Both the position numbers and the translations under genes were made by a program. 64,000 bases of DNA from Caulobacteraceae bacterium (lineage in GTDB: Bacteria; Pseudomonadota; Alphaproteobacteria; Caulobacterales; Caulobacteraceae): assembly GCA_947441065.1 (NCBI GenBank), contig CANESI010000006.1, positions 29,253 to 93,252 of the forward strand, read 5' to 3'. Below the pieces are notes generated by a model. It was not told the DNA's origin. It saw only the letters and a list, made by a program, of their open reading frames with translations, and did no database searches. Within the stretch, counting starts at the first letter, position 1, and each line of letters opens with the position of its first letter. This document shows, piece by piece, positions 27,789 to 38,699 of the stretch.

Positions 27789-28976
27789 ATGGCCGAATTT
27801 GACGATTTCCGCGCCGAGACCCGCGCGTGGCTTGAAACCAATTGCCCGCAGTCCATGCGCACCCCTATGCCGGGCGAGGAAACCCCTTGGGCCGGCCGTA
27901 AGGGCACCTATAAAAATCCCGATACAAAGCTCTGGCTCGACCGCATGGCGGCCAAGGGCTGGACCGCGCCAACTTGGCCCAAGGCCTATGGCGGCGGCGG
28001 TCTGTCACGCGGTGAGGCCAAGGTGCTGGAACAGGAAATGGCGCGTATCAAGGCTCGCCCGCCTCTGTTCTCGTTCGGTCTTTGGATGCTTGGCCCGGTT
28101 CTCTTGGAATATGCCACTGAAGAGCAAAAGCTAGCCCACCTGCCCAAGATCGTCACCGGCGAGATCCGCTGGTGCCAAGGCTATTCAGAGCCCGGCGCGG
28201 GCTCCGACCTAGCCTCGCTGCAGACCCGCGCGGAAGACAAGGGCGACCACTATCTGGTCAACGGCCAGAAGGTCTGGACCTCCTATGCCGACCAAGCCGA
28301 CTGGATCTTCTGCCTCGTGCGCACCGACACGACGGTTAAGCATGAGGGCATTTCGTTCCTGCTGTTCGACATGACCACCCCTGGCGTCGAGCCGCGTCCG
28401 ATCAAGCTGATCAGCGGCGAGTCGCCCTTCTGCGAAACCTTCTTCACAGATGTGAAGGTCCCCAAGGCCCAGTTGGTTGGTAAGCTCAATGGCGGCTGGG
28501 AAATTGCCAAGCGCCTGCTGCAATATGAGCGCCAGAACATCTCCTCCAGCGGCTTTGGCGGCGCGGCGGGTCTGGAACTGGAACAGGTGGCCCTCAGCCA
28601 TGTCGGTGACGTCGATGGCAAGATCGCCGATGCGGACCTGCGCGCCCGGATTGCCGGTCACAAGATGGACGCCAAGGCCTTTGCCCTGACTGTTCGTCGG
28701 GTTGAGGCCGAATCCAAGGCAGGTGGCACCATCAGCCCCGCCACCTCGATCATCAAATATGCCGCCGCCAAGCTGAACCAAGACAAGTGCGAACTTCTGG
28801 TGGAATCTATGGGCCATCAGGGTCTGGGCTGGGAAGGCGAAGGCTTTACCAAGCGCGAACTGATCGAGACGCGCGGCTGGCTGCGCTCCAAGGGCAATTC
28901 CATTGAGGGCGGCACGTCCGAGATCAACCTCAATGTCGTGGCTAAGCGCGTCCTTGGTCTGCTGGATCACCAGTAA
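27789..28976 (+). CDS. Acyl-CoA dehydrogenase (FadE-like)
   Basis: RWCQGYSEPGAGSDLASLQTRAEDKGDHYLVNGQKVWTSYADQADWIFCLVRT; IEGGTSEINLNVVAKRVLGL. Confidence 0.93.
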   Translation: MAEFDDFRAETRAWLETNCPQSMRTPMPGEETPWAGRKGTYKNPDTKLWLDRMAAKGWTAPTWPKAYGGGGLSRGEAKVLEQEMARIKARPPLFSFGLWMLGPVLLEYATEEQKLAHLPKIVTGEIRWCQGYSEPGAGSDLASLQTRAEDKGDHYLVNGQKVWTSYADQADWIFCLVRTDTTVKHEGISFLLFDMTTPGVEPRPIKLISGESPFCETFFTDVKVPKAQLVGKLNGGWEIAKRLLQYERQNISSSGFGGAAGLELEQVALSHVGDVDGKIADADLRARIAGHKMDAKAFALTVRRVEAESKAGGTISPATSIIKYAAAKLNQDKCELLVESMGHQGLGWEGEGFTKRELIETRGWLRSKGNSIEGGTSEINLNVVAKRVLGLLDHQ

Positions 28977-28979
28977 GCC

Positions 28980-29588
28980 ATGCCCAGCCTAACCTTCTGG
29001 TTTGAGTTCGCCTCGACCTATTCCTACCCTGCAGCCCATCGCATCGAAGCCTTGGCTGCGGCGGCAGGGGTGGATGTGGTATGGTGGCCGTTTCAACTCG
29101 GCCCCCTTCTCAATGCCCAGCAAGGCATGACCGACAGCCCGTTCAATGTGGTCCCCATCAAGGGGGTCTATATGTGGCGCGATATGGCTAGGGTCTGCGG
29201 CGAACTGGACCTGCCCCTGCGCAGTCCAAGCCGCTTCCCCCGCAATGGTTTTTTGGCCGCTCGGGTCGTTTTGGCGGACAAGACGCCCGGCTGGGCGAGC
29301 GCCTTCACCAAGGCGGTCTACAGCGCCAATTTTGCTGATGATCTGGAGATTTCGGACCAAGAGGTCGTGACATCCCTGATCACCGGCCTTGGGGCGGACC
29401 CTGAAACGGTGCTGGCCGCGGCAGGCAGTGACGCCATCAAGGCCGAACTGAAGGCCAATACGGCTGAGGCCATGGAACGCGGACTATTTGGTAGCCCGAG
29501 CTTCACCACCGACGACGGTGAGCTGTTCTGGGGCAATGATCGTTTAGAGGCAGCCCTCGCTTGGGCAGCCAATCCCAAAACCCTTTAA
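28980..29588 (+). CDS. 2-hydroxychromene-2-carboxylate isomerase / DsbA-like family protein
   Basis: FWFEFASTYSYPAAHRIEALAAAAGVDVVWWPFQLGPLLNAQG-like N-terminus; RGLFGSPSFTTDDGELFWGNDRLEAAL. Confidence 0.9.
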   Translation: MPSLTFWFEFASTYSYPAAHRIEALAAAAGVDVVWWPFQLGPLLNAQQGMTDSPFNVVPIKGVYMWRDMARVCGELDLPLRSPSRFPRNGFLAARVVLADKTPGWASAFTKAVYSANFADDLEISDQEVVTSLITGLGADPETVLAAAGSDAIKAELKANTAEAMERGLFGSPSFTTDDGELFWGNDRLEAALAWAANPKTL

Positions 29589-29612
29589 AAGAAAAATTAG
29601 AGAGAAACCCCA

Positions 29613-30749
29613 ATGGCTGTCTTGAACGAAGAACAGGTGATGCTGCGGGACGCGGCACGCGACTGGACGCAAGAAAAGTCGCCCGTCGCGGCCCTGCGCA
29701 AGCTGCGCGATACCAAGAGCGCGACCGGCTTTGATGCCGCCGCCTGGACGGACATGGCCCAGATGGGCTGGGCCGGGGTGATCATTCCCGAAGCCCATGG
29801 TGGCGCCGATTTTGGCTATCGTAGCCTTGGACTGGTGCTGGAAGAGACCGGCCGAACCCTGACCGCTTCGCCGCTGGTCTCGACCGCCCTGACCTCTGCC
29901 ACAGCCCTGATACTCGGCGGGAGCGAAGCCCAAAAGGCTGCTTGGCTGCCCAAGATCGCGGCGGGCGAGATTGTCGCCACCCTGGCCGTTGACGAGACCG
30001 CCCATCACCACCCCTCGACCATCGCTCTGACCGCGACCAAGTCCGGATCGGGCTATGTGCTGAACGGTGCCAAGAACTTTGTCCTCGATGGCGGCTCTGC
30101 TGACCTTCTGATCGTCGTGGCCCGCACCAGCGGTGGCAAGTCCGATGAGGCGGGCATCACCCTGTTCCTCGTCGACGGTTCAGCCAAGGGCCTGACGCGT
30201 CAGAACCTGACCATGGTCGATAGCCGCGCGGTAGCGAACCTGACCCTGAGCAATGTCGAAGTGGCCGCCGATGCGGTTCTGGGCCCTGTCGAAGGCGGCT
30301 TTGCCATCCTCGAACAGACCCTTGACCGCGCCCGCGCTGGTCTGGCCGCCGAAATGATCGGCACCGCCACCCAAGCCTTCGAGATCACGCTCGACTATCT
30401 CAAGACCCGCACCCAGTTCGGACAGGGCATCGGTACCTTCCAAGCCCTGCAGCACCGGGCGGCCAAGCTCTATACCGATCTAGAACTGGCCCGCTCCTGC
30501 GTGCAGGCGGCGCTGGACGCCATTGATGAAAAGTCCAACGACATCCGCGCTCTGGCGTCTCTGGCCAAGGCTAAGGCAGGCGACGTGCTGCATCTGGCCT
30601 CCAACGAGATGGTTCAGATGCATGGCGGTATCGGCATGACCGACGCCCATGATGCAGGCCTCTATCTAAAGCGCGCACGGGTCGCTGAGGCCACCTTCGG
30701 CGGGTCCTCCTATCACCGCGACCGCTACGCCAAGCTTGGCGGGTTCTAG
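29613..30749 (+). CDS. Acyl-CoA dehydrogenase (second FadE-like paralog)
   Basis: IIPEAHGGADFGYRSLGLVLEETGRTL; DYLKTRTQFGQGIGTFQALQHRAAKLYTDLE; MVQMHGGIGMTDAHDAGLYLKRARV. Confidence 0.92.
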   Translation: MAVLNEEQVMLRDAARDWTQEKSPVAALRKLRDTKSATGFDAAAWTDMAQMGWAGVIIPEAHGGADFGYRSLGLVLEETGRTLTASPLVSTALTSATALILGGSEAQKAAWLPKIAAGEIVATLAVDETAHHHPSTIALTATKSGSGYVLNGAKNFVLDGGSADLLIVVARTSGGKSDEAGITLFLVDGSAKGLTRQNLTMVDSRAVANLTLSNVEVAADAVLGPVEGGFAILEQTLDRARAGLAAEMIGTATQAFEITLDYLKTRTQFGQGIGTFQALQHRAAKLYTDLELARSCVQAALDAIDEKSNDIRALASLAKAKAGDVLHLASNEMVQMHGGIGMTDAHDAGLYLKRARVAEATFGGSSYHRDRYAKLGGF

Positions 30750-30753
30750 ACCC

Positions 30754-31605
30754 ATGCAGGTCAAGGGCGCTGTTGCGATCATCACCGGCGCGGCCTCAGG
30801 CATCGGCCTTGGCATTGCCAGCGCCCTTGCCCGTCGCGGGGCCAAGGTCATATTAGCCGATATTCAAGCGGATCGCGCCGCTGAGGCCGCCAAGGCCCTA
30901 TGCGATCAGGGTCTTCACGCCGCCAGTGCCAGCCTTGACGTGACCGAGGATGAGAGCTGGGCGGCCCTGGCGGAACTGGCCCCGACCCTCTTTGGGCAAC
31001 CGGTGCAGATGCTGTTCAACAATGCCGGGGTCGGCCTGCGCGGCATGGTCCACACCACGCCCCGGCGCATGTGGGACTGGTCCTTTGCGGTTAATGTCAC
31101 CGGAGCCTTTACCGGTGTCTCCACCTTTGTCCCCGCCATGTTGGCCAGCGGCCTGCCCTGTAAGATCGTCAATACGGCCTCGGAACATGCCTTAGGTCTG
31201 CCTGAAAGTGAGCGGGGCGGTATCTTGGCCCCCTATACCTCGGCCAAACATGCCTTGATGGGCTATAGCCTCTGCATGCGCCGCGACTTTGCGGGCAGCA
31301 ATGTCAGCGCCGGAGTCATCTGTCCGGGCGTGGTGGTCAGTGATATCTGGAACTCTCTGGCCCATCGCCAAGAGCGGTTCGGCGGACCCCGTCAGGTTCC
31401 CACCGATGTGGCCGAGGCCATGATCGCCACGGCCAAGGCCAAGGGGATAACGTTAGAACTGGCCGGTGAGCGTATCGCCGATCAAGTGGAAGCCGACGCC
31501 TTCTTCATCTTCACCAACGGCCCAGACGAGACCGAGGTCGCTACCGACTATCAGACCGAGATCATGGCCGCTCTGGCTAACTTCAACAGTCGCTATCGGG
31601 CCTAG
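30754..31605 (+). CDS. Short-chain dehydrogenase/reductase
   Basis: GAVAIITGAASGIGLGIASALARRGAKVILAD; MLFNNAGVG; YTSAKHALMGYS. Confidence 0.93.
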   Translation: MQVKGAVAIITGAASGIGLGIASALARRGAKVILADIQADRAAEAAKALCDQGLHAASASLDVTEDESWAALAELAPTLFGQPVQMLFNNAGVGLRGMVHTTPRRMWDWSFAVNVTGAFTGVSTFVPAMLASGLPCKIVNTASEHALGLPESERGGILAPYTSAKHALMGYSLCMRRDFAGSNVSAGVICPGVVVSDIWNSLAHRQERFGGPRQVPTDVAEAMIATAKAKGITLELAGERIADQVEADAFFIFTNGPDETEVATDYQTEIMAALANFNSRYRA

Positions 31606-31631
31606 GCCCTCCCCACGCTGGGGGAGGGTTG
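31606..31631. repeat. Family-B-like palindrome between convergent genes
   Basis: GGCCCTCCCCacgctGGGGGAGGGTTGG, immediately after the SDR stop. Confidence 0.55.
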
Positions 31632-31644
31632 GAGCCAATCGGTC

Positions 31645-32751
<1,107 letters not shown>

Positions 32752-32783
32752 GGTCGGTGCTCCAAATCAGTCTGCGCTTTGGC

Positions 32784-34085
32784 CTAAGCTAACATCATCA
32801 GGGGGTCTTCGACCAATGCCTTGAAGTCATTTAACCACTGCGCGCCGATGGTCCCGTTCAGAACCCGGTGGTCACAGGTCAAGGTCACCGTCATCACCGT
32901 AGCGATGGCGAGGCTATCGCCGCGCACCACGGCCCGCTTCTCGCCCGCCCCAACCGACAGGATCGCGCCCTGAGGCTCGTTGATGATCGAGGCGAAGCTC
33001 TTAATGCCGAACATGCCGAGGTTGGAGATCGAGAAGGTGCCGCCTTGGAACTCTTCGGGCTTCAGCTTGCGGGCGCGGGCCCGGGCGGCGAGGTCCTTCA
33101 TCTCGGTGGCGATCTGGGCCAGACCCTTGGTCTCGGCAGCGCGGATGATCGGGGTGATCAGACCACCGTCAATGGCCACGGCCACGGCAATGTCGGCATG
33201 GCGATGGACCGCGATACCCTGCGGCGTATAGCTGGCATTGGCCATCGGCACGCGCTTGAGGGCCAGAGCCGCGCACCGAATGATAAGGTCATTGACCGAG
33301 ACCTTGACGCCTAAGGATTCCAGACCGGCATTGATCCGGGTGCGGGCGTCTAAAAGAGCGTCCAGTTCCAGATCGATGGACAGGGGAAAATGGGGAATGT
33401 CCCTGAAGCTCTCGGTCATGCGCCGCGCGATGGTCTTGCCCATGCCGTCCAGCGGGATCAGATCATAGGAACCCGGCGCAATGCCCATCTCTTCTAAGCT
33501 CTGAACCTGACGTGGTGCTGGGGCCTGTGTCGGCGCAGCTTGGACAGTGACGGGCCTCATGCCCGCCTGAGCGTCAATATCGCGCTTGATGATCCGGCCA
33601 TGGGGGCCGCTGCCGCTGAGGCTTGCAAGGTCCAAACCTACTGCCCGCGCTAGGCGGCGGGCCAGAGGCGAGGCCGCGATACGATCTGAAGCGGGCGAAA
33701 CCCCCTCCACCGCTTCGCGGTCCCCCTCCCCCAGTGGGGGAGGATTTGCCGCGTTCAGATCTTCCCCCTTTGGGGGAAGTCCCGGCGAAGCCGGGGAAGG
33801 GGGTGGCGGTGCAGAGACGGAGATAGCTTCACCCTCACCCTCCCCCTCACTGGCCAACTGAGCAATGACCCTATTGACCTTAACGCCCTCAGTCCCCGCT
33901 GCGACCAGCAGGGCTGAAATCACGCCCTCGTCCACAGCCTCGACCTCCATGGTCGCCTTGTCGGTCTCGATCTCGGCAATGACGTCGCCAGCCTTGACCG
34001 TGTCCCCCACCGCCACATGCCACTTGGCAAGGGTGCCCTCTTCCATGGTCGGAGACAGGGCTGGCATCAAAATGTCGATAGACAT
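32784..34085 (-). CDS. 2-oxoacid dehydrogenase E2 component (dihydrolipoamide acyltransferase)
   Basis: Single lipoyl domain ([17 protein letters not shown]), peripheral subunit binding domain ([33 protein letters not shown]), catalytic domain ending [17 protein letters not shown] at 34085 ([12 protein letters not shown]), not the track start at 34268. Confidence 0.93.
   Translation of the reverse strand: MSIDILMPALSPTMEEGTLAKWHVAVGDTVKAGDVIAEIETDKATMEVEAVDEGVISALLVAAGTEGVKVNRVIAQLASEGEGEGEAISVSAPPPPSPASPGLPPKGEDLNAANPPPLGEGDREAVEGVSPASDRIAASPLARRLARAVGLDLASLSGSGPHGRIIKRDIDAQAGMRPVTVQAAPTQAPAPRQVQSLEEMGIAPGSYDLIPLDGMGKTIARRMTESFRDIPHFPLSIDLELDALLDARTRINAGLESLGVKVSVNDLIIRCAALALKRVPMANASYTPQGIAVHRHADIAVAVAIDGGLITPIIRAAETKGLAQIATEMKDLAARARARKLKPEEFQGGTFSISNLGMFGIKSFASIINEPQGAILSVGAGEKRAVVRGDSLAIATVMTVTLTCDHRVLNGTIGAQWLNDFKALVEDPLMMLA
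33700..33810. repeat. Composite palindromic element of family C lying in frame inside the E2 gene
   Basis: CCCCCTCCACCGCTTCGCGGTCCCCCTCCCCCAGTGGGGGAGGAT...AGATCTTCCCCCTTTGGGGGAAGTCCCGGCGAAGCCGGGGAAGGGGGTGG; same arm-spacer-inverted-arm layout as the intergenic copies at 52.9 and 59.1 kb. Confidence 0.85.
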
Positions 34086-34089
34086 GGGC

Positions 34090-36444
34090 TTAGCTCCCGT
34101 AATCGAGTGAGGCGGCGGCGGCGTCCAAGATCGCCTCCACATCCAGGCCATAGGTCCGATAGAGGTCGGGCAAATCGCCGGACTGGCCGAAATGATCCAT
34201 GCCAAGGGCCGAAACGCGAGACCCCTTGACCCCGCCCAGCCAGGACAGGGTTGCAGGCGGTCCATCAATGACCGTCACCAGCGAGGCCCCAGCACCGAGC
34301 GATGCCAATAACTTTTCGATATGGGAAGGCTCGCGACGTCCCTTGGCTCGCGCTTTCAAGGCCGCCGACCAGTCCAGATGCAGCCGGTCCGGGCTCGTGA
34401 CCGCTAAGAGGCCGATGCCGGGAATATCTTCGCGCAGTTGCTCAAAGGCCTCCATCGCTTCGGCGGCAATGGCCCCGGTATAGACCACAGCCATTTCTGC
34501 GCCGGGGGCGGGCTCGACCTGCCAATAAGCCCCGGCAATCACATCCGCGATCTGGGCGGCGCTCAAGGTCCGGTCTGGCTGTTCGAGCGCCCGAGTCGAC
34601 AAACGCAAGTAGACCGAATTGCCCTCAGGCTGCTGCATGAAGTCAAAGGCCCAGCGCATGATCTCGACCAGTTCATCGACAAAGGCCGGTTCGAAATAGC
34701 TAAGCTTGTCCTGCGCCATACCGATCAGGGGCGTGTGGATCGACTGGTGCGCCCCGCCTTCCGGCGCAAGGGTCAGACCAGAGGGGGTCGCCACCAGCAA
34801 GAACCGCGCATCCTGATAACAGGCATAGTTCAAGGCATCGAGACCCCGGTTGATGAAGGGGTCATAGAGGGTTCCGACCGGGATCAGCCTTTGCCCCCCA
34901 AACAGATCCCCCGCCAGACCCAAGGCCCCGAGCAGGAGGAACAGGTTGTTCTCGGCAATGCCCAGCTCGATATGCTGGCCATGCGGCCCCATCAGCCACT
35001 TTTGCGGCGAGGCGATGTTGCTGTCCTTAAACTGGTCATGGCGGTTATCGCGCGCAAAGATGCCGCGCTGATTGACCCAGCCGCCCAGATTGGTCGAGAC
35101 CGTCACATCGGGCGAGGTCGAGACGATGGCATCGGCCAGCGGTCCGCCCATCCGGGCCAGATCATTCATCACCTTACCAAAAGCCACCTGCGTCGATTGC
35201 TTACCCGTAGGCCGGGGGAAGGCATTAGCATCGGGCACAGCCACCATCGGGGCCGGTGCGTCCGGCTGGCGCTTGCCGAAGGGGGCATTGTCGATAAAGG
35301 TTTGGTAGTCTGAAGGGCTGCGCGGCAGGCCCGCAAAGGGCTCCCATTCTTGACCCTTAGGCACGCCCATTCTGGCTTGGAAGGTCTCCATCTGGGTCGG
35401 CGTCATCAGGCCCGAATGGTTGTCCTTATGGCCCTGAAACGGCAGGCCAAAGCCCTTGATCGTATAGACGATGAACAGCTTGGGCCTCTGGTCCGTTACC
35501 TCGTGGAAGGTCTCCAAGAGCAGGTCCATGTCATGGCCGGCCAGATTGGTCATCAAGGCCGCCAGCGCCTCGTCGTCATATTGGGCCAGCAACTCAGCAA
35601 TGCCGGCATGGGCGCTCAAATCGGCCAGCAGTTGCTTGCGCCACGCCTCGCCGCCCTGGAAACTCAGGGCTGCGAACAGGTCATTGGGGCAATCATCGAT
35701 CCAGGTGCGCAAATGCTCGCCGCCGGGCTGCGCGAACGCCGCCTCCAGCCGGTAGCCATATTTCAGAGTGATGACGTCCCAGCCCACCGCCGCGAAAATG
35801 TCGGTAAAGCGCAGGAACATGCTGTCAGAGGTGGTGGCGTCCAAGCTCTGGCGATTATAGTCGACGATCCACCAGGTGTTGCGCAGATCGTGCTTGGCCC
35901 CCTCGATCAGGCACTCATAGATATTGCCCTCGTCCAGCTCGGCATCGCCTAAGAGCGAGATCATCCGTCCCTGCCGCGCCGGGGACATGCGCTCATGGGC
36001 CAGCATATAGTCCTGCACGATTGAGGCAAAGGCGGTCATGGCCACGCCCAGACCGACCGAGCCGGTGGAGAAATCCACATCGTCCTGATCCTTGGTCCGC
36101 GACGGATAGGACTGGGCCCCGCCCAGCGACCGGAACCGCTGAAGCTGGTCCAAGGACTGGCGGCCATAGAGATACTGGATGGCGTGGAACACCGGGCTGG
36201 CATGGGGTTTGACCGCAATCCGGTCCTCAGGCCGCAGGACCGAGAAATAGAGCGCCGACATCACCGTGGCCAAGGACGAGGACGAGGCCTGATGGCCCCC
36301 GACCTTTAAGCCATCGCGGCTTTCACGCAGGTGGTTGGCATTGTGAATGGTCCAGGCCGACAACCAATGGACCTTGCGATCCAGGTCCCGGATCAGGTCT
36401 CGGTCGTCATTTCGGGCAGGCGACAGGGCGCTTTGGACAGACAT
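34090..36444 (-). CDS. Homodimeric-type 2-oxoacid dehydrogenase E1 / transketolase-family ThDP enzyme
   Basis: [104 protein letters not shown] at 36444. Confidence 0.85.
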   Translation of the reverse strand: MSVQSALSPARNDDRDLIRDLDRKVHWLSAWTIHNANHLRESRDGLKVGGHQASSSSLATVMSALYFSVLRPEDRIAVKPHASPVFHAIQYLYGRQSLDQLQRFRSLGGAQSYPSRTKDQDDVDFSTGSVGLGVAMTAFASIVQDYMLAHERMSPARQGRMISLLGDAELDEGNIYECLIEGAKHDLRNTWWIVDYNRQSLDATTSDSMFLRFTDIFAAVGWDVITLKYGYRLEAAFAQPGGEHLRTWIDDCPNDLFAALSFQGGEAWRKQLLADLSAHAGIAELLAQYDDEALAALMTNLAGHDMDLLLETFHEVTDQRPKLFIVYTIKGFGLPFQGHKDNHSGLMTPTQMETFQARMGVPKGQEWEPFAGLPRSPSDYQTFIDNAPFGKRQPDAPAPMVAVPDANAFPRPTGKQSTQVAFGKVMNDLARMGGPLADAIVSTSPDVTVSTNLGGWVNQRGIFARDNRHDQFKDSNIASPQKWLMGPHGQHIELGIAENNLFLLLGALGLAGDLFGGQRLIPVGTLYDPFINRGLDALNYACYQDARFLLVATPSGLTLAPEGGAHQSIHTPLIGMAQDKLSYFEPAFVDELVEIMRWAFDFMQQPEGNSVYLRLSTRALEQPDRTLSAAQIADVIAGAYWQVEPAPGAEMAVVYTGAIAAEAMEAFEQLREDIPGIGLLAVTSPDRLHLDWSAALKARAKGRREPSHIEKLLASLGAGASLVTVIDGPPATLSWLGGVKGSRVSALGMDHFGQSGDLPDLYRTYGLDVEAILDAAAASLDYGS

Positions 36445-36580
36445 GGACAAGAACCACTTTCGTGCCGTTGTGGGTTCTGGTCATATAGGCTAGATTTAAG
36501 AGTGATTATTGCTCATTTGGACCCGTAATATGGACTTGAGCAGTCGTTTTGAACTACGGTTTACGAGATATTGAGCGCAA

Positions 36581-37054
36581 ATGAACGTCACCGAAAAGCT
36601 TGATCGATATGATCTGAAGATCCTTGCCGCCGTGGCCGAAGAGGGCCGTTTGAGCTGGCGCGATCTGGCCGAACAGATTGGCCTGTCCTTGACTCCAACC
36701 CTGCGCCGCGTCCGCCGACTGGAGGAGAGCGGCTATATATTGGGCTATAGCGCGCGGCTGGATGAGACCCGGCTGGGCCATGCCATCAGCGTCTTTGTCT
36801 CGGTGACCCTGACGGCCCAGACAGAAGAGGCGATCTCGGCCTTTGAACGCGAGATCGCCAAGGCGCCGGAGGTGATGAGCTGCTATCTGATGACCGGCGG
36901 CGCGGACTATCTGCTGCGCGTCGTCGCCCCCGATCTGGCCGGTTACCAGTCCTTCCTGATGAACAGCCTAACGCGGATACCGGGCGTGGCCCATATCCAG
37001 TCCAGCTTTGCCCTGCGACCCGTCATTCAACGGGCCGCACCGCCCCTGACCTGA
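36581..37054 (+). CDS. Lrp/AsnC-family regulator
   Basis: LDRYDLKILAAVAEEGRLSWRDLAEQIGLSLTPTLRRVRRLEESGYILGYSARLDETRLGHAISVFVSVTL. Confidence 0.93.
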   Translation: MNVTEKLDRYDLKILAAVAEEGRLSWRDLAEQIGLSLTPTLRRVRRLEESGYILGYSARLDETRLGHAISVFVSVTLTAQTEEAISAFEREIAKAPEVMSCYLMTGGADYLLRVVAPDLAGYQSFLMNSLTRIPGVAHIQSSFALRPVIQRAAPPLT

Positions 37055-37078
37055 GGGGGAGCATGAAAAAGGAAATAA

Positions 37079-37168
37079 GGCCCTCACCCTACCCTCTCCC
37101 ACAGGGAGAGGGCTAGAACCGATAAGCCCTCGCCCCCTTCAGGGGGAGAGGGTTGGGTGAGGGGGGAC
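37079..37168. repeat. Palindromic repeat family B, composite copy
   Basis: CCCTCACCCTACCCTCTCCCACAGGGAGAGGGCTAGAACCGATAAGCCCTCGCCCCCTTCAGGGGGAGAGGGTTGGGTGAGGGG. Confidence 0.85.
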
Positions 37169-37171
37169 TGC

Positions 37172-38473
37172 CTAGGCTTCAACTGGGTTCCTGCGGCAAT
37201 AGAGGCCAAAGGCCGCGATCCCCGCATAGCAGATGAAGGGCACGATCAGCGCCATCCGCAGGCTCGACGCATCGGCCAGCAGGCCTGCCAAGAGCGGCAC
37301 AATGGCGCCGCCAACAATGGCCACACAGAGCACGCCGGAGCCCTCTGCCGCCCGCTCACCCAGACCTTCGGAGGCCAGCGAGAAGATGGTCGGGAACATG
37401 ATCGAGTTGAAGAAGCCAATGGCGATCAGGGCCACGCCCGACACGGTTCCAACGGTTAGGCCAGAGGTGATCAAAAGCACACCGACGCAGGTTGCGGCTG
37501 CCGCTAGCACAAGGCTTGGCGGGAACTGACGCAGGACCCAAGCGCCGATGAAGCGGCCAACCATGGCCCCGCCCCAATAGAAGGTCACGAGCTCGCCCGC
37601 CGTTTGTGCGGCGACCTTAAGCGTATCGGCCTGCATCAGATAGTTGACGAGCAGACTGCCAATCGCCACCTCGCCGCCGACATAGATGAAGATGCCCAAG
37701 GCCCCGAAGGCAAAACGCGGACGCTGCAACAGGGTGAAGGCCTGCATCATGCTGACATTCTCAACCCTCGCCTCTTGCAAACGATTGCGACGTGACCAGA
37801 CCAGAGCCGCGACAGCAGCCAGCGCGACGGCGATGGCCAGATAGGTGTTCACAATGACGCTGGTTTCAGCCGCCAGATAGGCGGTCAAGGCTTCGCCGCT
37901 CAAGGTGCTGGGATCAACCGTTCCTAGCGAGCCCAAGATCAGCTTGGCGCCAAAGAAGGGCGCAACCGTAGTCCCCAAGGCGTTAAAGGCTTGGGCAAAT
38001 GTCAATCGGCTATGGGCCGACCTTGCCGGGCCAAGCAGCGAGATCAGCGGATTGGTCACCACCTGAACCGTGGTGATTCCCGCCGCCAGAACGAAAAGAG
38101 CGATCAAAAAGGCGACAAATAGCCCGGCCAAAGAGGCTGGAATGAACAGCAAACAGCCAACGGTCATGACCACCAGACCGGCCACGGCTGTGCGCATATA
38201 GCCAAAGCGCCGAACCACCGCTGCCGCCGGGATCGAGACCACGAAATAGGCCATGAAGAAGGCGAACTGGACCAACATGGCTTGGAAATAGTTCAGCTCA
38301 AACAGGCTCTTGAGCTTTGGGATCACCACATCATTGAGGCTGGTGATACCCCCGAAAATGAAAAACAGCGCAAAGACAAACCAGCGCAGATCGGCTGGAG
38401 CAGTGTCTCCTGAACCCAAGACCGCCGCCGAGGTGCCGCTGGAGTCACGGGTCTTCAAGGGGGCCGTAGCCAT
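37172..38473 (-). CDS. MFS sugar transporter (FHS / FucP-like glucose-galactose porter)
   Basis: FVFALFFIFGGITSLNDVVIPKLKSLFELNYFQAMLVQFAFFMAYFVVSIPAAAVVRRFGYM; about 12 TM segments. Confidence 0.88.
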   Translation of the reverse strand: MATAPLKTRDSSGTSAAVLGSGDTAPADLRWFVFALFFIFGGITSLNDVVIPKLKSLFELNYFQAMLVQFAFFMAYFVVSIPAAAVVRRFGYMRTAVAGLVVMTVGCLLFIPASLAGLFVAFLIALFVLAAGITTVQVVTNPLISLLGPARSAHSRLTFAQAFNALGTTVAPFFGAKLILGSLGTVDPSTLSGEALTAYLAAETSVIVNTYLAIAVALAAVAALVWSRRNRLQEARVENVSMMQAFTLLQRPRFAFGALGIFIYVGGEVAIGSLLVNYLMQADTLKVAAQTAGELVTFYWGGAMVGRFIGAWVLRQFPPSLVLAAAATCVGVLLITSGLTVGTVSGVALIAIGFFNSIMFPTIFSLASEGLGERAAEGSGVLCVAIVGGAIVPLLAGLLADASSLRMALIVPFICYAGIAAFGLYCRRNPVEA

Positions 38474-38605
38474 GATGCGCTCTCTCCGGTGTACGTCGGC
38501 ACTCTGGCCGCTTACCCAAACCCTAGCGCGATTTGACAGCCATATCAGGGAGAAATTTTACGTGGGTTTGGCTGAAGGGTGAGGAGAAAGAGCAAAGAGC
38601 AGATA

Positions 38606-38696
38606 AGGCCCTCACCCAACCCTCTCCCTGAGGGAGAGGGCTAAGATAAGAAAAGCCCTCGCCCCCTTGGGGGAGAGGGCCTAAGTGAGGGGGACT
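38606..38696. repeat. Palindromic repeat family B, composite copy
   Basis: CCCTCACCCAACCCTCTCCCTGAGGGAGAGGGCTAAGATAAGAAAAGCCCTCGCCCCCTTGGGGGAGAGGGCCTAAGTGAGGGGG. Confidence 0.85.
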
Positions 38697-38699
38697 TCT

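Noticed and set aside
32784-34268. 494-aa E2 start at 34268
   Set aside because: The first 61 residues overlap the E1 gene in another frame; the lipoyl domain begins at [12 protein letters not shown] (34085).
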